DNA from: CAZTGZ01 sp964613385
GTDB taxonomy: Bacteria; Bacteroidota; Bacteroidia; NS11-12g; UBA9320
Reading direction: 5' to 3'
Assembly (NCBI GenBank): GCA_964613385.1
Contig: CAZTGZ010000009.1
Location: forward strand, 19,102 to 83,101
Length of the DNA stretch: 64,000 nucleotides
Shown: one piece after another, positions 14,886-23,581 of the stretch
Layout: every line of letters starts with the position of its first letter
Position numbering within the stretch: the first letter of the stretch is position 1
The notes under the pieces: model-generated
Database searches by the model: none
What the model was told of the DNA's origin: nothing
Seen by the model: only the letters and a program-made list of their open reading frames with translations
Position numbers and translations under genes: made by a program

Positions 14886-17831
14886 ATGAAAAATAAAGGA
14901 TTTGTTCAGGTGTTTTCCATCCTTCTGTTGGTTGTGTGCGCCTATCAGCTTTCCTTCACCCTTCGCAGCAATCAGGTTGAAAATAAAGCGAAGAGTATTG
15001 CCAAAAAAACGAACCGCTCATTGCGTGATGTTTTAGACTCTTTGGGTCCGGAGAAAGTTTATAACCTCGGAATTGTCAATTATACTTTCAATGAAATCAA
15101 AGAAAGAGAATTGAATCTGGGTCTGGATTTACAGGGAGGTATGAACGTTACGCTCGAAGTAGCTGTGCCCGATATCGTTAGAGCGCTTGCAGACAACTCT
15201 ATGGATCGCAAGTTCAATGAGGCCATGAAAAAAGCAGAAGCCCGCTATACTGGTCAGGTAGATTTCGTTCAAATATTTCAGGAAGAATACGAAAAACTCT
15301 CTCCTAAAAACGGATTGGCAGCCGTATTTATGAGTAAGGAACTCAAAGATGTATTCAACTATAGCTCACCGAATTCCGATGTTTACAAATATTTAAAGGA
15401 GGAGACATCAAAATCTGTAGATCGCGCTTTCCAGATCCTGAGTACCCGTATCGATAAATTTGGGGTAACCCAACCCAATATCCAGCAAATGGATGGAGGA
15501 AAAATCATGGTTGAACTTCCCGGGGTCGACGATCCATCCAGAATTCGTAAGGTGTTACAAAGCTCTGCAAAATTGGAGTTCTGGAATACCTATCCCAATT
15601 ATGAAGGGTATAAAATCTTGGAAGAAGCCAACAAGCAGGTAGTTAAAATTTTGGGACTAACTGGTGATACTACAGAAAAAGTGGGATCATCTTCTTTGAC
15701 AGCCGCAGCTGATGAAGACACTACCGGGAATGAAATAGGCTCACTTTCAGGAAAAGACTCTACAGCGAAAAATGATACTGCACAGAAAAGTGCTGAGCAA
15801 ATAGCCAAGGAAAATCCACTTCTCTCCAAAATATATCCAAACGTAACCCAGGATCAGAAGAATTGGGCCGAGGGTGCTGCAGTTGGATTTGTTCAAACAA
15901 AAGACAAATCGATTGTTGATGAATACCTTAGTTATCCCGAAGTTCTGGAGAATATTCCGGATGATATCAGATTCAGATGGAGTTTTAAGGCTTCAGATAA
16001 GGAAGGAAAATACTACATGTTGTATGCGCTGAAAGCATCTAAAGATGGTAAGCCGGCATTGGAAGGTGATGTTGTAACAGACGCGCGCCCATCCTTACAG
16101 CCAAACGGTGAAATCAAAGTGAGCATGAGCATGAATCAGGACGGTGCCCGTGAATGGAAACGCATTACTGCCAAAGCTTCACAAACGAAAGAAGCGGTGG
16201 CTATTGTTTTGGATGATCAGGTATATTCAGCACCTTCTGTACAAAATGAAATTCCCGATGGACGCTCTGAAATCGCCGGTGGATTCGATCAAAATGAAGC
16301 GAGCGATTTATCCAATATTTTGAAAGCGGGTAAATTACCTGCACCTGCCCGAATCGTGGAAGAAAGCGTTGTGGGTCCTACCTTGGGTAAAGTAGCCGTT
16401 AAGGCCGGATTGATATGGTTGGTTGTTGGATTTCTGGGTGTGATTGCCTTTATGATTCTTTATTATGGCCGACCTGGGATTTACTCTGTATTATCTCTCT
16501 TGGCCAACCTCTTCTTTATCATAGGGGTACTTTCAGGATATGGAGCTGCACTTACCCTGCCCGGAATGGCCGGTCTGGTATTAACCATAGGTATGGCAGT
16601 AGATGCGAACGTGCTGATCTTTGAGCGTATCAAAGAAGAAATGAGGGAAGGAAAAGGTGCAAAAGCTGCTGTTAAAAACGGATATATTGCTGCCTACTCT
16701 TCCATCATAGATGCTAACATTACGACGTTAATCGCGGGTTTTGTATTGATGACATTTGGACAAGGACCGGTGGCAGGTTTTGCAATTATTCTGGTAATCG
16801 GTATCCTGAGCTCTTTATTCACAGCAATTTTCCTGAGTCGCTTGTTGATTGATCGCGATTTAGCTAAAGGCAAAGAAATTGAATTTGAAACAAGCTTTTC
16901 TAAAAGACTCTTTAACAATCCGAACTACAATTTCATTGGAAATCGCAAAAAGTTCTATGTAGTTTCTTCCGTAATTATACTTGCCGGTATTGCCTCACTT
17001 TTTACGAAAGGATTGTCTTCCGGAGTTGATTTCAAAGGTGGTTGGAGCTTCATTATTCAAATGGACAAGCCGGTGAATGCCTCAGAATTGAAAAGTGCGT
17101 TGAATGCAGAAATTCAGGCAAACAACGAAGTAAAGACGTATGGTGTTGACAATCAATTTAAAATAACGACAGCCTACTTAATCGATAGCAAGGATGAAAA
17201 TGCTTCTGAACTCGTTCAGCAAGCTGTTTTAAAAGGTCTGTCAAAATATGATGTAAAGGCAGATCAGATACTCACCACACAGAAAGTTGGTCCTACAGTA
17301 GCGAATGACATTAAAAAAGGCTCAGCTTTGGCTTTGGGTATTGCAATTATTGGAATGTTCTTATACATCGTAATTCGATTTAGAAAATGGTCATATGGAT
17401 TAGGTGCGACCATTGCTTTGGCCCATGATGTATTAATGGTTTTCTCTTTGTTCTCCATTTTCTACGGTATTTTACCTTTTCCTTTAGACATTGATCAGGC
17501 ATTTATCGCAGCTATCCTTACGGTTATTGGTTATTCAATTAACGATACCGTGGTGGTGTTCGACCGTATACGGGAATTTTTACACATTCACAAACACGAA
17601 AAGGATACACCTGTACTGATCAACAACGCCATCAACCAAACACTGAGCAGAACATTGGTAACATCCTTTACTACACTTCTGGTTGTGTTGGTATTGTTTT
17701 TATTCGGAGGGGAGAGTTTAAAAGGATTTACATTCGCCTTGTTGGTGGGAATTGGGGTTGGAACCTATTCTTCCATTTGCATCGCTACGCCAATCGTTTT
17801 AGATATCATCAGACCCGGTAAAAAATCATAG
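14886..17831 (+). CDS. secDF: SecD-SecF fusion, protein translocase accessory subunit
   Basis: The 981-residue membrane protein joins SecD and SecF in one chain, as usual in Bacteroidota. It uses the proton-motive force to pull preproteins out of SecYEG on the periplasmic side. After TM1, the SecD half shows LNLGLDLQGGMNVTLEV (D81-G85), a large P1 head with an insertion rich in Ser/Asp/Lys (about residues 255-315), and VLTIGMAVDANVLIFERIKEE near the 5th TM. The SecF half begins near residue 680, with SGVDFKGGW and later VIGYSINDTVVVFDRIRE. It has its own consensus promoter and a strong terminator, so it is monocistronic. Confidence 0.97.
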   Translation: MKNKGFVQVFSILLLVVCAYQLSFTLRSNQVENKAKSIAKKTNRSLRDVLDSLGPEKVYNLGIVNYTFNEIKERELNLGLDLQGGMNVTLEVAVPDIVRALADNSMDRKFNEAMKKAEARYTGQVDFVQIFQEEYEKLSPKNGLAAVFMSKELKDVFNYSSPNSDVYKYLKEETSKSVDRAFQILSTRIDKFGVTQPNIQQMDGGKIMVELPGVDDPSRIRKVLQSSAKLEFWNTYPNYEGYKILEEANKQVVKILGLTGDTTEKVGSSSLTAAADEDTTGNEIGSLSGKDSTAKNDTAQKSAEQIAKENPLLSKIYPNVTQDQKNWAEGAAVGFVQTKDKSIVDEYLSYPEVLENIPDDIRFRWSFKASDKEGKYYMLYALKASKDGKPALEGDVVTDARPSLQPNGEIKVSMSMNQDGAREWKRITAKASQTKEAVAIVLDDQVYSAPSVQNEIPDGRSEIAGGFDQNEASDLSNILKAGKLPAPARIVEESVVGPTLGKVAVKAGLIWLVVGFLGVIAFMILYYGRPGIYSVLSLLANLFFIIGVLSGYGAALTLPGMAGLVLTIGMAVDANVLIFERIKEEMREGKGAKAAVKNGYIAAYSSIIDANITTLIAGFVLMTFGQGPVAGFAIILVIGILSSLFTAIFLSRLLIDRDLAKGKEIEFETSFSKRLFNNPNYNFIGNRKKFYVVSSVIILAGIASLFTKGLSSGVDFKGGWSFIIQMDKPVNASELKSALNAEIQANNEVKTYGVDNQFKITTAYLIDSKDENASELVQQAVLKGLSKYDVKADQILTTQKVGPTVANDIKKGSALALGIAIIGMFLYIVIRFRKWSYGLGATIALAHDVLMVFSLFSIFYGILPFPLDIDQAFIAAILTVIGYSINDTVVVFDRIREFLHIHKHEKDTPVLINNAINQTLSRTLVTSFTTLLVVLVLFLFGGESLKGFTFALLVGIGVGTYSSICIATPIVLDIIRPGKKS

Positions 17832-17853
17832 TATCCGGAAACCAAATAAAAGG

Positions 17854-17882
17854 AAAGTCCTCCATCGGAGGACTTTTTTTTT
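17854..17882 (+). terminator. Rho-independent terminator after secDF
   Basis: Perfect 10-bp arms AAAGTCCTCC (17854-17863) and GGAGGACTTT (17867-17876) with a 3-nt loop and a T run, 22 nt after the secDF stop. Confidence 0.92.
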
Positions 17883-17883
17883 G

Positions 17884-18190
17884 AACCTTAACGTCATTCT
17901 TTTGTTGATAGAGAATGATATTACTAGGTCAGCTGAGAAGTACAACTTCAGGAAAGTTCTATATTTCTATCTCAAGCAGAAATGTGTCTCTGGATAATCA
18001 TTGGAGTTTTTGTGTCATAGGAATAGGGCGATGGATAAAAGCGGCCTTTCACAGTAAAGGAGAATGGCGGCTATATCTCAGCTTGAAAGAAGCCAGGCAA
18101 GTAAAGAGTATGGGAAATGAACAGTTAAATATCATTGCCACTTCTCAGTCCATCAGGCAATTGTCTACTTGCCGTTGGGTTTGGGCCTGA
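17884..18190 (+). other. Intergenic region between secDF and dnaA; doubtful 91-codon ORF
   Basis: This is the only stretch of about 300 bp without a recognised gene. An ATG at 17915 opens a 91-codon frame ending at 18190, one base before the dnaA stop. Its translation (rich in Ser, Arg, Trp) resembles nothing I know and has no convincing promoter or family motif. A small hairpin CATTCT/AGAATG lies at its start. Two loose DnaA-box-like sequences are present on the minus strand (TTATCCAGA and TTATCCATC), too weak to call an origin. It could be an unknown small gene, an RNA or a gene remnant. Confidence 0.25.
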
Positions 18191-19627
18191 TTAATACGTA
18201 TTGATTTTTATACGTTTTGTGAGTTCTTCTACGTCAGCTTTGAATTTTTTGTCCGTATCCATCAGATCATTCACAGTTTGACAAACATGAATAACTGTAC
18301 TGTGGTCACGACCACCGAAGTGCATACCAATATTCTTTAAGGACGATTTGGTCAATTGCTTCGCGAAGAACATCGAAATTTGTCTGGCTTGAACAATTTC
18401 CCTTTTCCGGGTTTTGCTTTTTAGGGTATCTACCGGAATTTGGAAATAATCACTCACCAATTTCTGGATATAATCGATAGAAATCTCCCTGGAAGCGTTT
18501 TTCACAAAGTTCTTCATCATCTTTTTCGCCAGTTCAAGATCTATCTCTTTTCTGTTTAAAGATGATTGAGCAAGTAGTGAAATCAGTGCCCCTTCGAGTT
18601 CACGAATATTTGAATCAATGTTATGTGCAACATATTCAACCACATCGCCAGGTAAACGAATGCCATCCTGATACATTTTATGTTCCAGAATAGCCACCCT
18701 TGTCTCAAAATCAGGAGTTTGCAAATCCGCAGAAAGACCCCATTTAAAACGAGACAATAAGCGCTCATCCACATCTTTTAAGTCACGAGGAGCTCGGTCG
18801 CAGGTCAAAATCAATTGCTTCCCGGCCTGGTGAAGATGATTAAAGATTTGAAAGAATATTTCCTGTGTTTTTTCCTTTTTCGAAAAGAATTGCACATCAT
18901 CTACAATCAATACATCTACCAACTGATAGAAATTCACGAAATCATTGTTGTTTCCGTTTTTACAAGAGTCGATATATTGATTAATGAATTTTTCTGAAGA
19001 AACATACAGAACAGCTTTGGTAGGGGAGATCTCCTTAATTCGATTCCCGATAGCATGGGCCAAATGTGTCTTACCTAAACCAACCCCGCCGAATAACATC
19101 AAAGGATTAAAGGCTGTACCTCCCGGTTTGTTCGCAACTGCAAATCCGGCCGAACGAGCCAAACGGTTGCAATCACCTTCAATAAAACTATCAAAAGTAT
19201 ATCCGGGATTTAGCTGACTATCGATGTTTATTTTCTTTAAACCCGGAATAATGAATGGATTTCGTATCCCGGTGCTCAGGTTTAACGGCATACCCACTTC
19301 ATTTTGACGTGTGGCTGCGCTGTTTCGGGTCGGAACGTTAATGGTATATGGATGTGGAGATCTGCTACCACTGTTTTCAACAATGATGCTGTATTCCAAT
19401 TTTGATCCGGGTCCCAATTCTTTTTCCAAAGACTTTTTCAACAGTCCTACATAGTGCTCCTCCAACCATTCATAAAAAAACTGACTGGGTACTTGTATGG
19501 TCAATACCTTGTCTTCGACCTTCAATGGAATTATTGGCTCGAACCACGTTTTATAGCTCTGAGCATTGATATTGTCCTTGATGATTTGAAGAATATTGGT
19601 CCATACGAGGTTACAGTCTTTTTGCAT
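18191..19627 (-). CDS. dnaA: Chromosomal replication initiator protein DnaA
   Basis: DnaA binds DnaA boxes at oriC and melts the origin as an ATP-bound filament. With the start at ATG 19627 the product is 478 residues. Domain I (about 1-85) begins MQKDCNLVWTNILQIIK. The AAA+ domain has Walker A GGVGLGKTH (180-188), Walker B VLIVDD (239-244) and the sensor/arginine region LSRFKWGL. Domain IV ends with the signature GGRDHSTVIH and a basic tail. The open frame extends 41 codons upstream into Phe/Lys-rich sequence, but the Met at 19627 matches family N-termini. No oriC-like box cluster flanks the gene here. Confidence 0.97.
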   Translation of the reverse strand: MQKDCNLVWTNILQIIKDNINAQSYKTWFEPIIPLKVEDKVLTIQVPSQFFYEWLEEHYVGLLKKSLEKELGPGSKLEYSIIVENSGSRSPHPYTINVPTRNSAATRQNEVGMPLNLSTGIRNPFIIPGLKKINIDSQLNPGYTFDSFIEGDCNRLARSAGFAVANKPGGTAFNPLMLFGGVGLGKTHLAHAIGNRIKEISPTKAVLYVSSEKFINQYIDSCKNGNNNDFVNFYQLVDVLIVDDVQFFSKKEKTQEIFFQIFNHLHQAGKQLILTCDRAPRDLKDVDERLLSRFKWGLSADLQTPDFETRVAILEHKMYQDGIRLPGDVVEYVAHNIDSNIRELEGALISLLAQSSLNRKEIDLELAKKMMKNFVKNASREISIDYIQKLVSDYFQIPVDTLKSKTRKREIVQARQISMFFAKQLTKSSLKNIGMHFGGRDHSTVIHVCQTVNDLMDTDKKFKADVEELTKRIKINTY

Positions 19628-19743
19628 AGAGTTACGAGCTTGTTTTTGGTTTTGGTTTTGAAAAATGAAATCAACTGCTTTCCGTTGGCCGTTGAATTCG
19701 TTGGTAAATTTGTTCAAAAAAAAAGGGAAAAAAAAATTGACTT

Positions 19744-20655
19744 TTAACAAATTTCTAACATAGAAAAACGGGCGTTTTCAGCGCTATTTTTCCTATCTGA
19801 TTTAAAATCAATTCGTCCCAAATTTATTCCACCCCATCCGGTTTGACATACCCACGTTGTTTGACCCGAAATGTTGATAATTTTATCAGGCTGACGCAAA
19901 AAAGTATGTGTATGACCACCCAGTATTATGTCTATATTATCAGACTGTTTAGCCAATTTAACATCTGATATCTTTTCGCTCTTGTATTGATAACCCAAAT
20001 GCGAAAGACAAATGACCATATCACAGCGTTTTTCCTTCTTTAAAAATGCGGCCATTTCATTCGCTTTTGAAACAGGATCCTGATATTTCACTTTTCCATA
20101 TAATGCCTCAGGAACCAATCCTTGTAACTCGATGCCCAGGCCTATAACCCCAATCTTCCAAATACCCTTTTTTAAAATAAGATATTTACGGATATCGTTT
20201 TTTAAATTGGTGTCGGAAACATCATAATTCGACACAACAAATGGAAAATTCGCATGAGGTAGCTGCCTTTTAAATCCCTCAAGTCCGGCATCAAAATCGT
20301 GGTTTCCCATGGTGGCTGCATCATAACCCATAGAACTCATCAATTTGAATTCTATTTCGCCTTTATACATATTAAAATATGGAGTTCCTTGAAAAATATC
20401 TCCGGCATCGAGTAAAACAACTTGGTTTCCTTCCTGTCTGATACTGCGAATGAGTGCTGCCCGTTTTGATGCACCACCTAAACCTTGATTTCGCCCCCCG
20501 TCCATCGGAAATGGCTCAATCCGACTGTGCCAATCATTGGTAAATAAAATGGTTAATTGCTCCTGACGCCCTGCCTGTACCCATTCCGGCATGAGCATGG
20601 TGCCGGCAGCAGCCAATCCCAGTTGTTTCAGAAATTGTCGGCGTTTCATGGACAT
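19744..20655 (-). CDS. Metallophosphatase, catalytic half of a split 5'-nucleotidase
   Basis: The 303-residue protein matches the N-terminal metallophosphoesterase domain of UshA-type 5'-nucleotidases. It has the dimetal motifs D41-x-H43 (TNDWHS), LDAGD (D86), MGNHD (N118-H119-D120), LSHLG and GGHTHTF. It starts with a twin-arginine signal (MKRRQFLKQLGLAAAGTM), so it should be exported folded to the periplasm by Tat. The substrate-binding C-terminal domain is missing from this chain and is encoded by the upstream gene, with a 10-nt overlap. The two products presumably act together on extracellular nucleotides. Confidence 0.92.
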   Translation of the reverse strand: MSMKRRQFLKQLGLAAAGTMLMPEWVQAGRQEQLTILFTNDWHSRIEPFPMDGGRNQGLGGASKRAALIRSIRQEGNQVVLLDAGDIFQGTPYFNMYKGEIEFKLMSSMGYDAATMGNHDFDAGLEGFKRQLPHANFPFVVSNYDVSDTNLKNDIRKYLILKKGIWKIGVIGLGIELQGLVPEALYGKVKYQDPVSKANEMAAFLKKEKRCDMVICLSHLGYQYKSEKISDVKLAKQSDNIDIILGGHTHTFLRQPDKIINISGQTTWVCQTGWGGINLGRIDFKSDRKNSAENARFSMLEIC

Positions 20656-21371
20656 ATTTTAATTCTTTCTGTAAGCTGCGTTTCAATTACAGGCTTTGCC
20701 AATATATAATTAACCAAAGCATCTCGTATCAGTATTCCGGTTTTTATCTGACGAATTCCCTTTGACAAAATACGAAAATCATCTCCGCCATTGGCAAGAT
20801 AATCACTGGTGGCAACCCAATAATAATCCGACGCATTCGAATCAATGGTAAATTGAACCTGACCTTTACACGCGTTGATTCGGATACCGGAAACAGGTTC
20901 TCCTCCATTTTCTGCAATACTACGAACCAAAGAATCTACATCTGTCGATGACATCAAGATTAAAACCAACTCGTTGTCAAACGGCATAACTTCATAGATC
21001 TTACCAAGTGTTACAGTGCCTTTGGGGATATCAGTTCTTAATCCTCCGTGATTAAGAAGTGTAAAAACCGGCGTGTCATTTACGAATTTTAAAGCCTCGT
21101 ATTGCACGGCATCAGCACACCAATTACCCAATAATCCCTCCGGTCTGTTTTTTCCCATCGACTGTTTTGAGAGCCCCAAGGGTTTGTTCATCTGGGAATC
21201 TAAGTTGGATTTATAGTATTGGATAATATCATTGGCCTGCGGGTCGCTTGCCTTGAACGTGGTATCTAAAGTTAAAAGTTGGGTTGAAATATCAGAAACG
21301 GTAAACTCAGGACTTTTGCACGAAGCAAGAGCCAATAGCGCACCGATCAGGTATTTAGAAAACGAGCTCAA
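20646..21371 (-). CDS. 5'-nucleotidase C-terminal (substrate-binding) domain lipoprotein
   Basis: The 241-residue product has a lipoprotein signal (MSSFSKYLIGALLALASC, lipid site C18). The body matches the C-terminal nucleotide-binding domain of 5'-nucleotidases: GLLGNWCADAVQYEA, LLNHGGLRTDIPKGTVTLGKIYEVMPFDN and the SDYLANGGDDF loop. It lacks catalytic metal motifs, which are on the separate Tat-exported protein encoded immediately downstream (10-nt overlap). Lipidation here would tether the pair to a membrane. The start overlaps the DUF7935-like gene by 17 nt, giving a three-gene operon. Confidence 0.9.
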   Translation of the reverse strand: MSSFSKYLIGALLALASCKSPEFTVSDISTQLLTLDTTFKASDPQANDIIQYYKSNLDSQMNKPLGLSKQSMGKNRPEGLLGNWCADAVQYEALKFVNDTPVFTLLNHGGLRTDIPKGTVTLGKIYEVMPFDNELVLILMSSTDVDSLVRSIAENGGEPVSGIRINACKGQVQFTIDSNASDYYWVATSDYLANGGDDFRILSKGIRQIKTGILIRDALVNYILAKPVIETQLTERIKICP

Positions 21372-21912
21372 TTTCTTTTCTCAGAAACTCTATGGCCACA
21401 TAGCATGGATTTTCATTTTTTGCCATCATGTCCTGTAATATTGACTTGCCAAGATCCGTGCTCTTCGAATCTTCTTTCATGTCTTTATAACTATTTTCTA
21501 TGGTCATGATCACCTGTTCCTTTACCGCTTTAACTACCTTCCACGCTTGGGTACTTACATAAATCTGTTGCGATACATTGTGCGTGTACTCATCATTAAT
21601 GGTACGAATCAAAAGATGCTTAAACTGTGTAGCATTCATTTGTGGATCCGCCATGCGCAAGACAAGGGTATCAGGGCTAATTCGGTCCAAATAAATGGTA
21701 AGTCTTTCATATGCCTGCAGTTTCAATGGAATCATGGAATTAGAATTCTCCTTCTTTAATTCCAACAGTTTGGTGCGATAATCGTCATCCATGAATTTGC
21801 TCAACATGGCATAGGTTGTCAGAAATACGACCAGGGAAGGAACGATGAATTTAACGGTTTCGATAAATATTTCGAAAGAGTCAATCGCCAGAAGATGTAA
21901 AGAAAAGTTCAC
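21355..21912 (-). CDS. DUF7935-like membrane protein of unknown function
   Basis: The 185-residue product starts at GTG (21912). One hydrophobic segment (about residues 20-40, VKFIVPSLVVFLTTYAML) is followed by the block LKLQAYERLTIYLDRISPDTLVLR, which I associate with a Bacteroidota-specific family (DUF7935 from memory, not verified). The remainder is soluble and charged, probably cytoplasmic with a helical core. A TAATTTTA box preceded by TTTG at 21 nt lies 4 nt before the GTG. It is the first gene of a unit with the split 5'-nucleotidase genes; no functional link is known to me. Confidence 0.75.
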   Translation of the reverse strand: MNFSLHLLAIDSFEIFIETVKFIVPSLVVFLTTYAMLSKFMDDDYRTKLLELKKENSNSMIPLKLQAYERLTIYLDRISPDTLVLRMADPQMNATQFKHLLIRTINDEYTHNVSQQIYVSTQAWKVVKAVKEQVIMTIENSYKDMKEDSKSTDLGKSILQDMMAKNENPCYVAIEFLRKEIELVF

Positions 21913-21971
21913 GAGGTAAAATTACATTTCAGAGTTCAAATAAGCCAAACTAAATGATGATTGTGAGATGA

Positions 21972-21979
21972 TATTTTTG
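21972..21979 (+). promoter_or_regulatory. -7 promoter box of the IscA-fold gene
   Basis: TATTTTTG is an exact TAnnTTTG match and is separated from the ATG at 21984 by exactly 4 nt (TAAA), implying a leaderless mRNA. Confidence 0.55.
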
Positions 21980-21983
21980 TAAA

Positions 21984-22286
21984 ATGAAAGAGCCCATGAA
22001 AATTCCGGTTCATATTCTGCATTCCGCCTACCAAAATTTAATCAGATTGGCATCTGACCATAACTTAAAGGTAGTAGTTGTGCGGCTCAGTATGGAAAAT
22101 GCAGGTATGTTGGGAGTGGATTATAAAGTTTCATTTGATCGCGAAAGAGCGAATGACTCTATTTTTGAATTACCGGATTTTAAGGTGGTCATTCAAAATG
22201 ATGAGGTGCTCTATATGGCAGGATTAGAGTTGGATTATACAGACCTGGCCGGAAAAAAAGCTTTTGTATTTCGGAAAAGGGCATAA
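21984..22286 (+). CDS. A-type Fe-S carrier (IscA/HesB) fold protein lacking the conserved cysteines
   Basis: The 100-residue protein aligns by eye along its length with IscA/SufA/ErpA: an N-terminal helix (ILHSAYQNLIRLASDH), strand VVVVRLSM, the GVDYKVSFD strand, FKVVIQNDEVLYMAGLELDY and a C-terminal strand pair. The three cluster-binding cysteines are absent: the first motif reads NAGMLG where GGCSG is expected, and the C-terminal CGCG segment is gone. It is therefore unlikely to carry an Fe-S cluster itself. It could be a regulatory or structural paralogue. It stands alone between divergent and convergent operons, with its own -7 box and terminator. Confidence 0.75.
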   Translation: MKEPMKIPVHILHSAYQNLIRLASDHNLKVVVVRLSMENAGMLGVDYKVSFDRERANDSIFELPDFKVVIQNDEVLYMAGLELDYTDLAGKKAFVFRKRA

Positions 22287-22288
22287 AA

Positions 22289-22316
22289 AAACCGCTCTTT
22301 CAAGCGGTTCTTTTTA
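22289..22316. terminator. Hairpin terminator between the IscA-fold gene and rplI
   Basis: Arms AACCGCT (22290-22296) and AGCGGTT (22303-22309) are flanked by A-runs on the left and T-runs on the right, so it can terminate both the rightward IscA-fold gene and the leftward rpsF-rpsR-rplI operon's opposing traffic. Confidence 0.8.
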
Positions 22317-22333
22317 TTTTATGGTCGATTCAG

Positions 22334-22774
22334 TTATTCCTGAACCACATCCAGTGTAATTTCAACAGAAACCTCACGATGAATGTTTACGGTTGCTTTG
22401 TATTCACCCAACATTTTGATGTCGTCCACCAAAATCTTGCGACGATCAATGTCGAAACCTCTGTCTTTCAGCGCTTGCGCAACCTGAATAGAAGTTACTG
22501 ATCCGAAAATCTTACCATTGGATCCGGCTTTGGTTCCGATGGTTAAGGTAATGCTCTCCATTCTCTCTTTTAAAGAATCTGCTTCTTGGCGCACTCTTTC
22601 TTGCTTGAATTTAGCCTGACGCACATTTTCTGCCTGCACTTTCAATGCACTTGGCGTAGCCAATACAGCTTTTCCTCTTGGAATCAAGAAATTTCTTCCG
22701 TATCCATCTCTCACTTCACAGATATCGTCTTTGAAACCCAGTTTCTTAACGTCTTCCTTTAGAATTACTTTCAT
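22334..22774 (-). CDS. rplI: 50S ribosomal protein L9
   Basis: The 146-residue L9 has the N-terminal rRNA-binding domain (MKVILKEDVKKLGFKDDICEV, then GYGRNFLIPRGKA), a long connecting helix and a C-terminal domain (GKIFGSVTSIQVAQAL). It binds domain V of 23S rRNA at the base of the L1 stalk and affects frame maintenance. It is the last gene of the rpsF-rpsR-rplI operon, 10 nt after rpsR. Confidence 0.97.
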   Translation of the reverse strand: MKVILKEDVKKLGFKDDICEVRDGYGRNFLIPRGKAVLATPSALKVQAENVRQAKFKQERVRQEADSLKERMESITLTIGTKAGSNGKIFGSVTSIQVAQALKDRGFDIDRRKILVDDIKMLGEYKATVNIHREVSVEITLDVVQE

Positions 22775-22784
22775 GATCTTTTCC

Positions 22785-23057
22785 TTATTTTAGTAAGTCA
22801 GCAACATATGGAAGAATGGCCAAATGACGAGCGCGTTTCACCGCTTCAGACACTTTGCGCTGATATTTCAATGAAGTACCGGTGATACGACGCGGGAGAA
22901 TTTTTCCCTGCTCGTTAATGAACTTCATCAGGAAATCTGCATTCTTATAATCAATATACTTGATACCACTTTTCTTGAATCTGCAGTATTTCTTTCTAAC
23001 CGGACCTACTGGCTGGTTATTAAACATGAAAGTGGATTTGTCGTTTCTCTTGCTCAT
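22785..23057 (-). CDS. rpsR: 30S ribosomal protein S18
   Basis: The 90-residue S18 carries the family block IDYKNADFLMKFINEQGKI and PRRITGTSLKYQRKVSEAVK RARHLAILPY, and it pairs with S6 on the 30S platform. Its start overlaps the rpsF stop by 4 nt, and rplI follows after 10 nt. Unlike in many Firmicutes, no ssb gene separates rpsF and rpsR. Confidence 0.97.
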   Translation of the reverse strand: MSKRNDKSTFMFNNQPVGPVRKKYCRFKKSGIKYIDYKNADFLMKFINEQGKILPRRITGTSLKYQRKVSEAVKRARHLAILPYVADLLK

Positions 23058-23422
23058 ACCGTTGCCTCCTTCTCTGCTTTAGGTTTGTTGAATTCTCCTT
23101 TTCTCTTCTTTTCATTGTAAGCTGCAGCATGCTTATCTAAACGAATGGTCAGATATCTCATAACCTGCTCATCCCTGCGATAAGTCAACTCAAGCTTCCC
23201 AATTAAATCTCCGGGTGCATTGAATTCAAAAATGTGATAGAAACCGGTCGTCTTCTTTTCAATCGGATACGCCAGTTTGGTTAACCCCCAATTTTCTTCG
23301 TGGATCACTTCTCCACCATTTTCTGTAATCAACTGTCTGTAGTTGGTGATAGCATCTTGCATTTGCTTCTCAGACAGCACGGGTGTAAGTATGATTACAG
23401 ATTCGTACTGATTTTTTGTCAT
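23054..23422 (-). CDS. rpsF: 30S ribosomal protein S6
   Basis: The 122-residue S6 starts MTKNQYESVIILTPVLSEKQ and carries the WGLTKLAYPIEKKTTGFYHIFEF strand pair typical of the family; it heterodimerises with S18. A short Lys/Glu-rich tail follows the fold. It is first in the rpsF-rpsR-rplI operon and is driven by a consensus promoter 30 nt upstream of its ATG. Confidence 0.97.
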   Translation of the reverse strand: MTKNQYESVIILTPVLSEKQMQDAITNYRQLITENGGEVIHEENWGLTKLAYPIEKKTTGFYHIFEFNAPGDLIGKLELTYRRDEQVMRYLTIRLDKHAAAYNEKKRKGEFNKPKAEKEATV

Positions 23423-23451
23423 TTTCTTGAAGTGTTTTTATAAAAGGACTG

Positions 23452-23482
23452 CAAAAGTAGATAAACGCTGCCAATTAACAAA
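23452..23482 (-). promoter_or_regulatory. Promoter of the rpsF-rpsR-rplI operon
   Basis: On the minus strand, TTTG (23482-23479), a 19-nt spacer and TACTTTTG (23459-23452) match the Bacteroidota consensus exactly. Confidence 0.8.
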
Positions 23483-23568
23483 GTGGAATAGGATTTTTAT
23501 TCATCGTTTTCAGTATCCCGAAAATCCAAAATTTTTCCACGCTATGTGGTTTTTAGCCTTGATTCCTA

Positions 23569-23576
23569 TTCTTTTG
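23569..23576 (+). promoter_or_regulatory. -7-like promoter box of dnaX
   Basis: TTCTTTTG differs from TAnnTTTG at one base and ends 5 nt before the chosen dnaX ATG. It overlaps codons of the longer frame from 23546, arguing against that start. Confidence 0.4.
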
Positions 23577-23581
23577 CACCT

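Noticed and set aside
19628..19743. Possible oriC beside dnaA
   Set aside because: The dnaA leader has A/T runs and a GGTTTT tandem (19641-19660) but no cluster of TTATNCACA boxes; downstream boxes are also weak.
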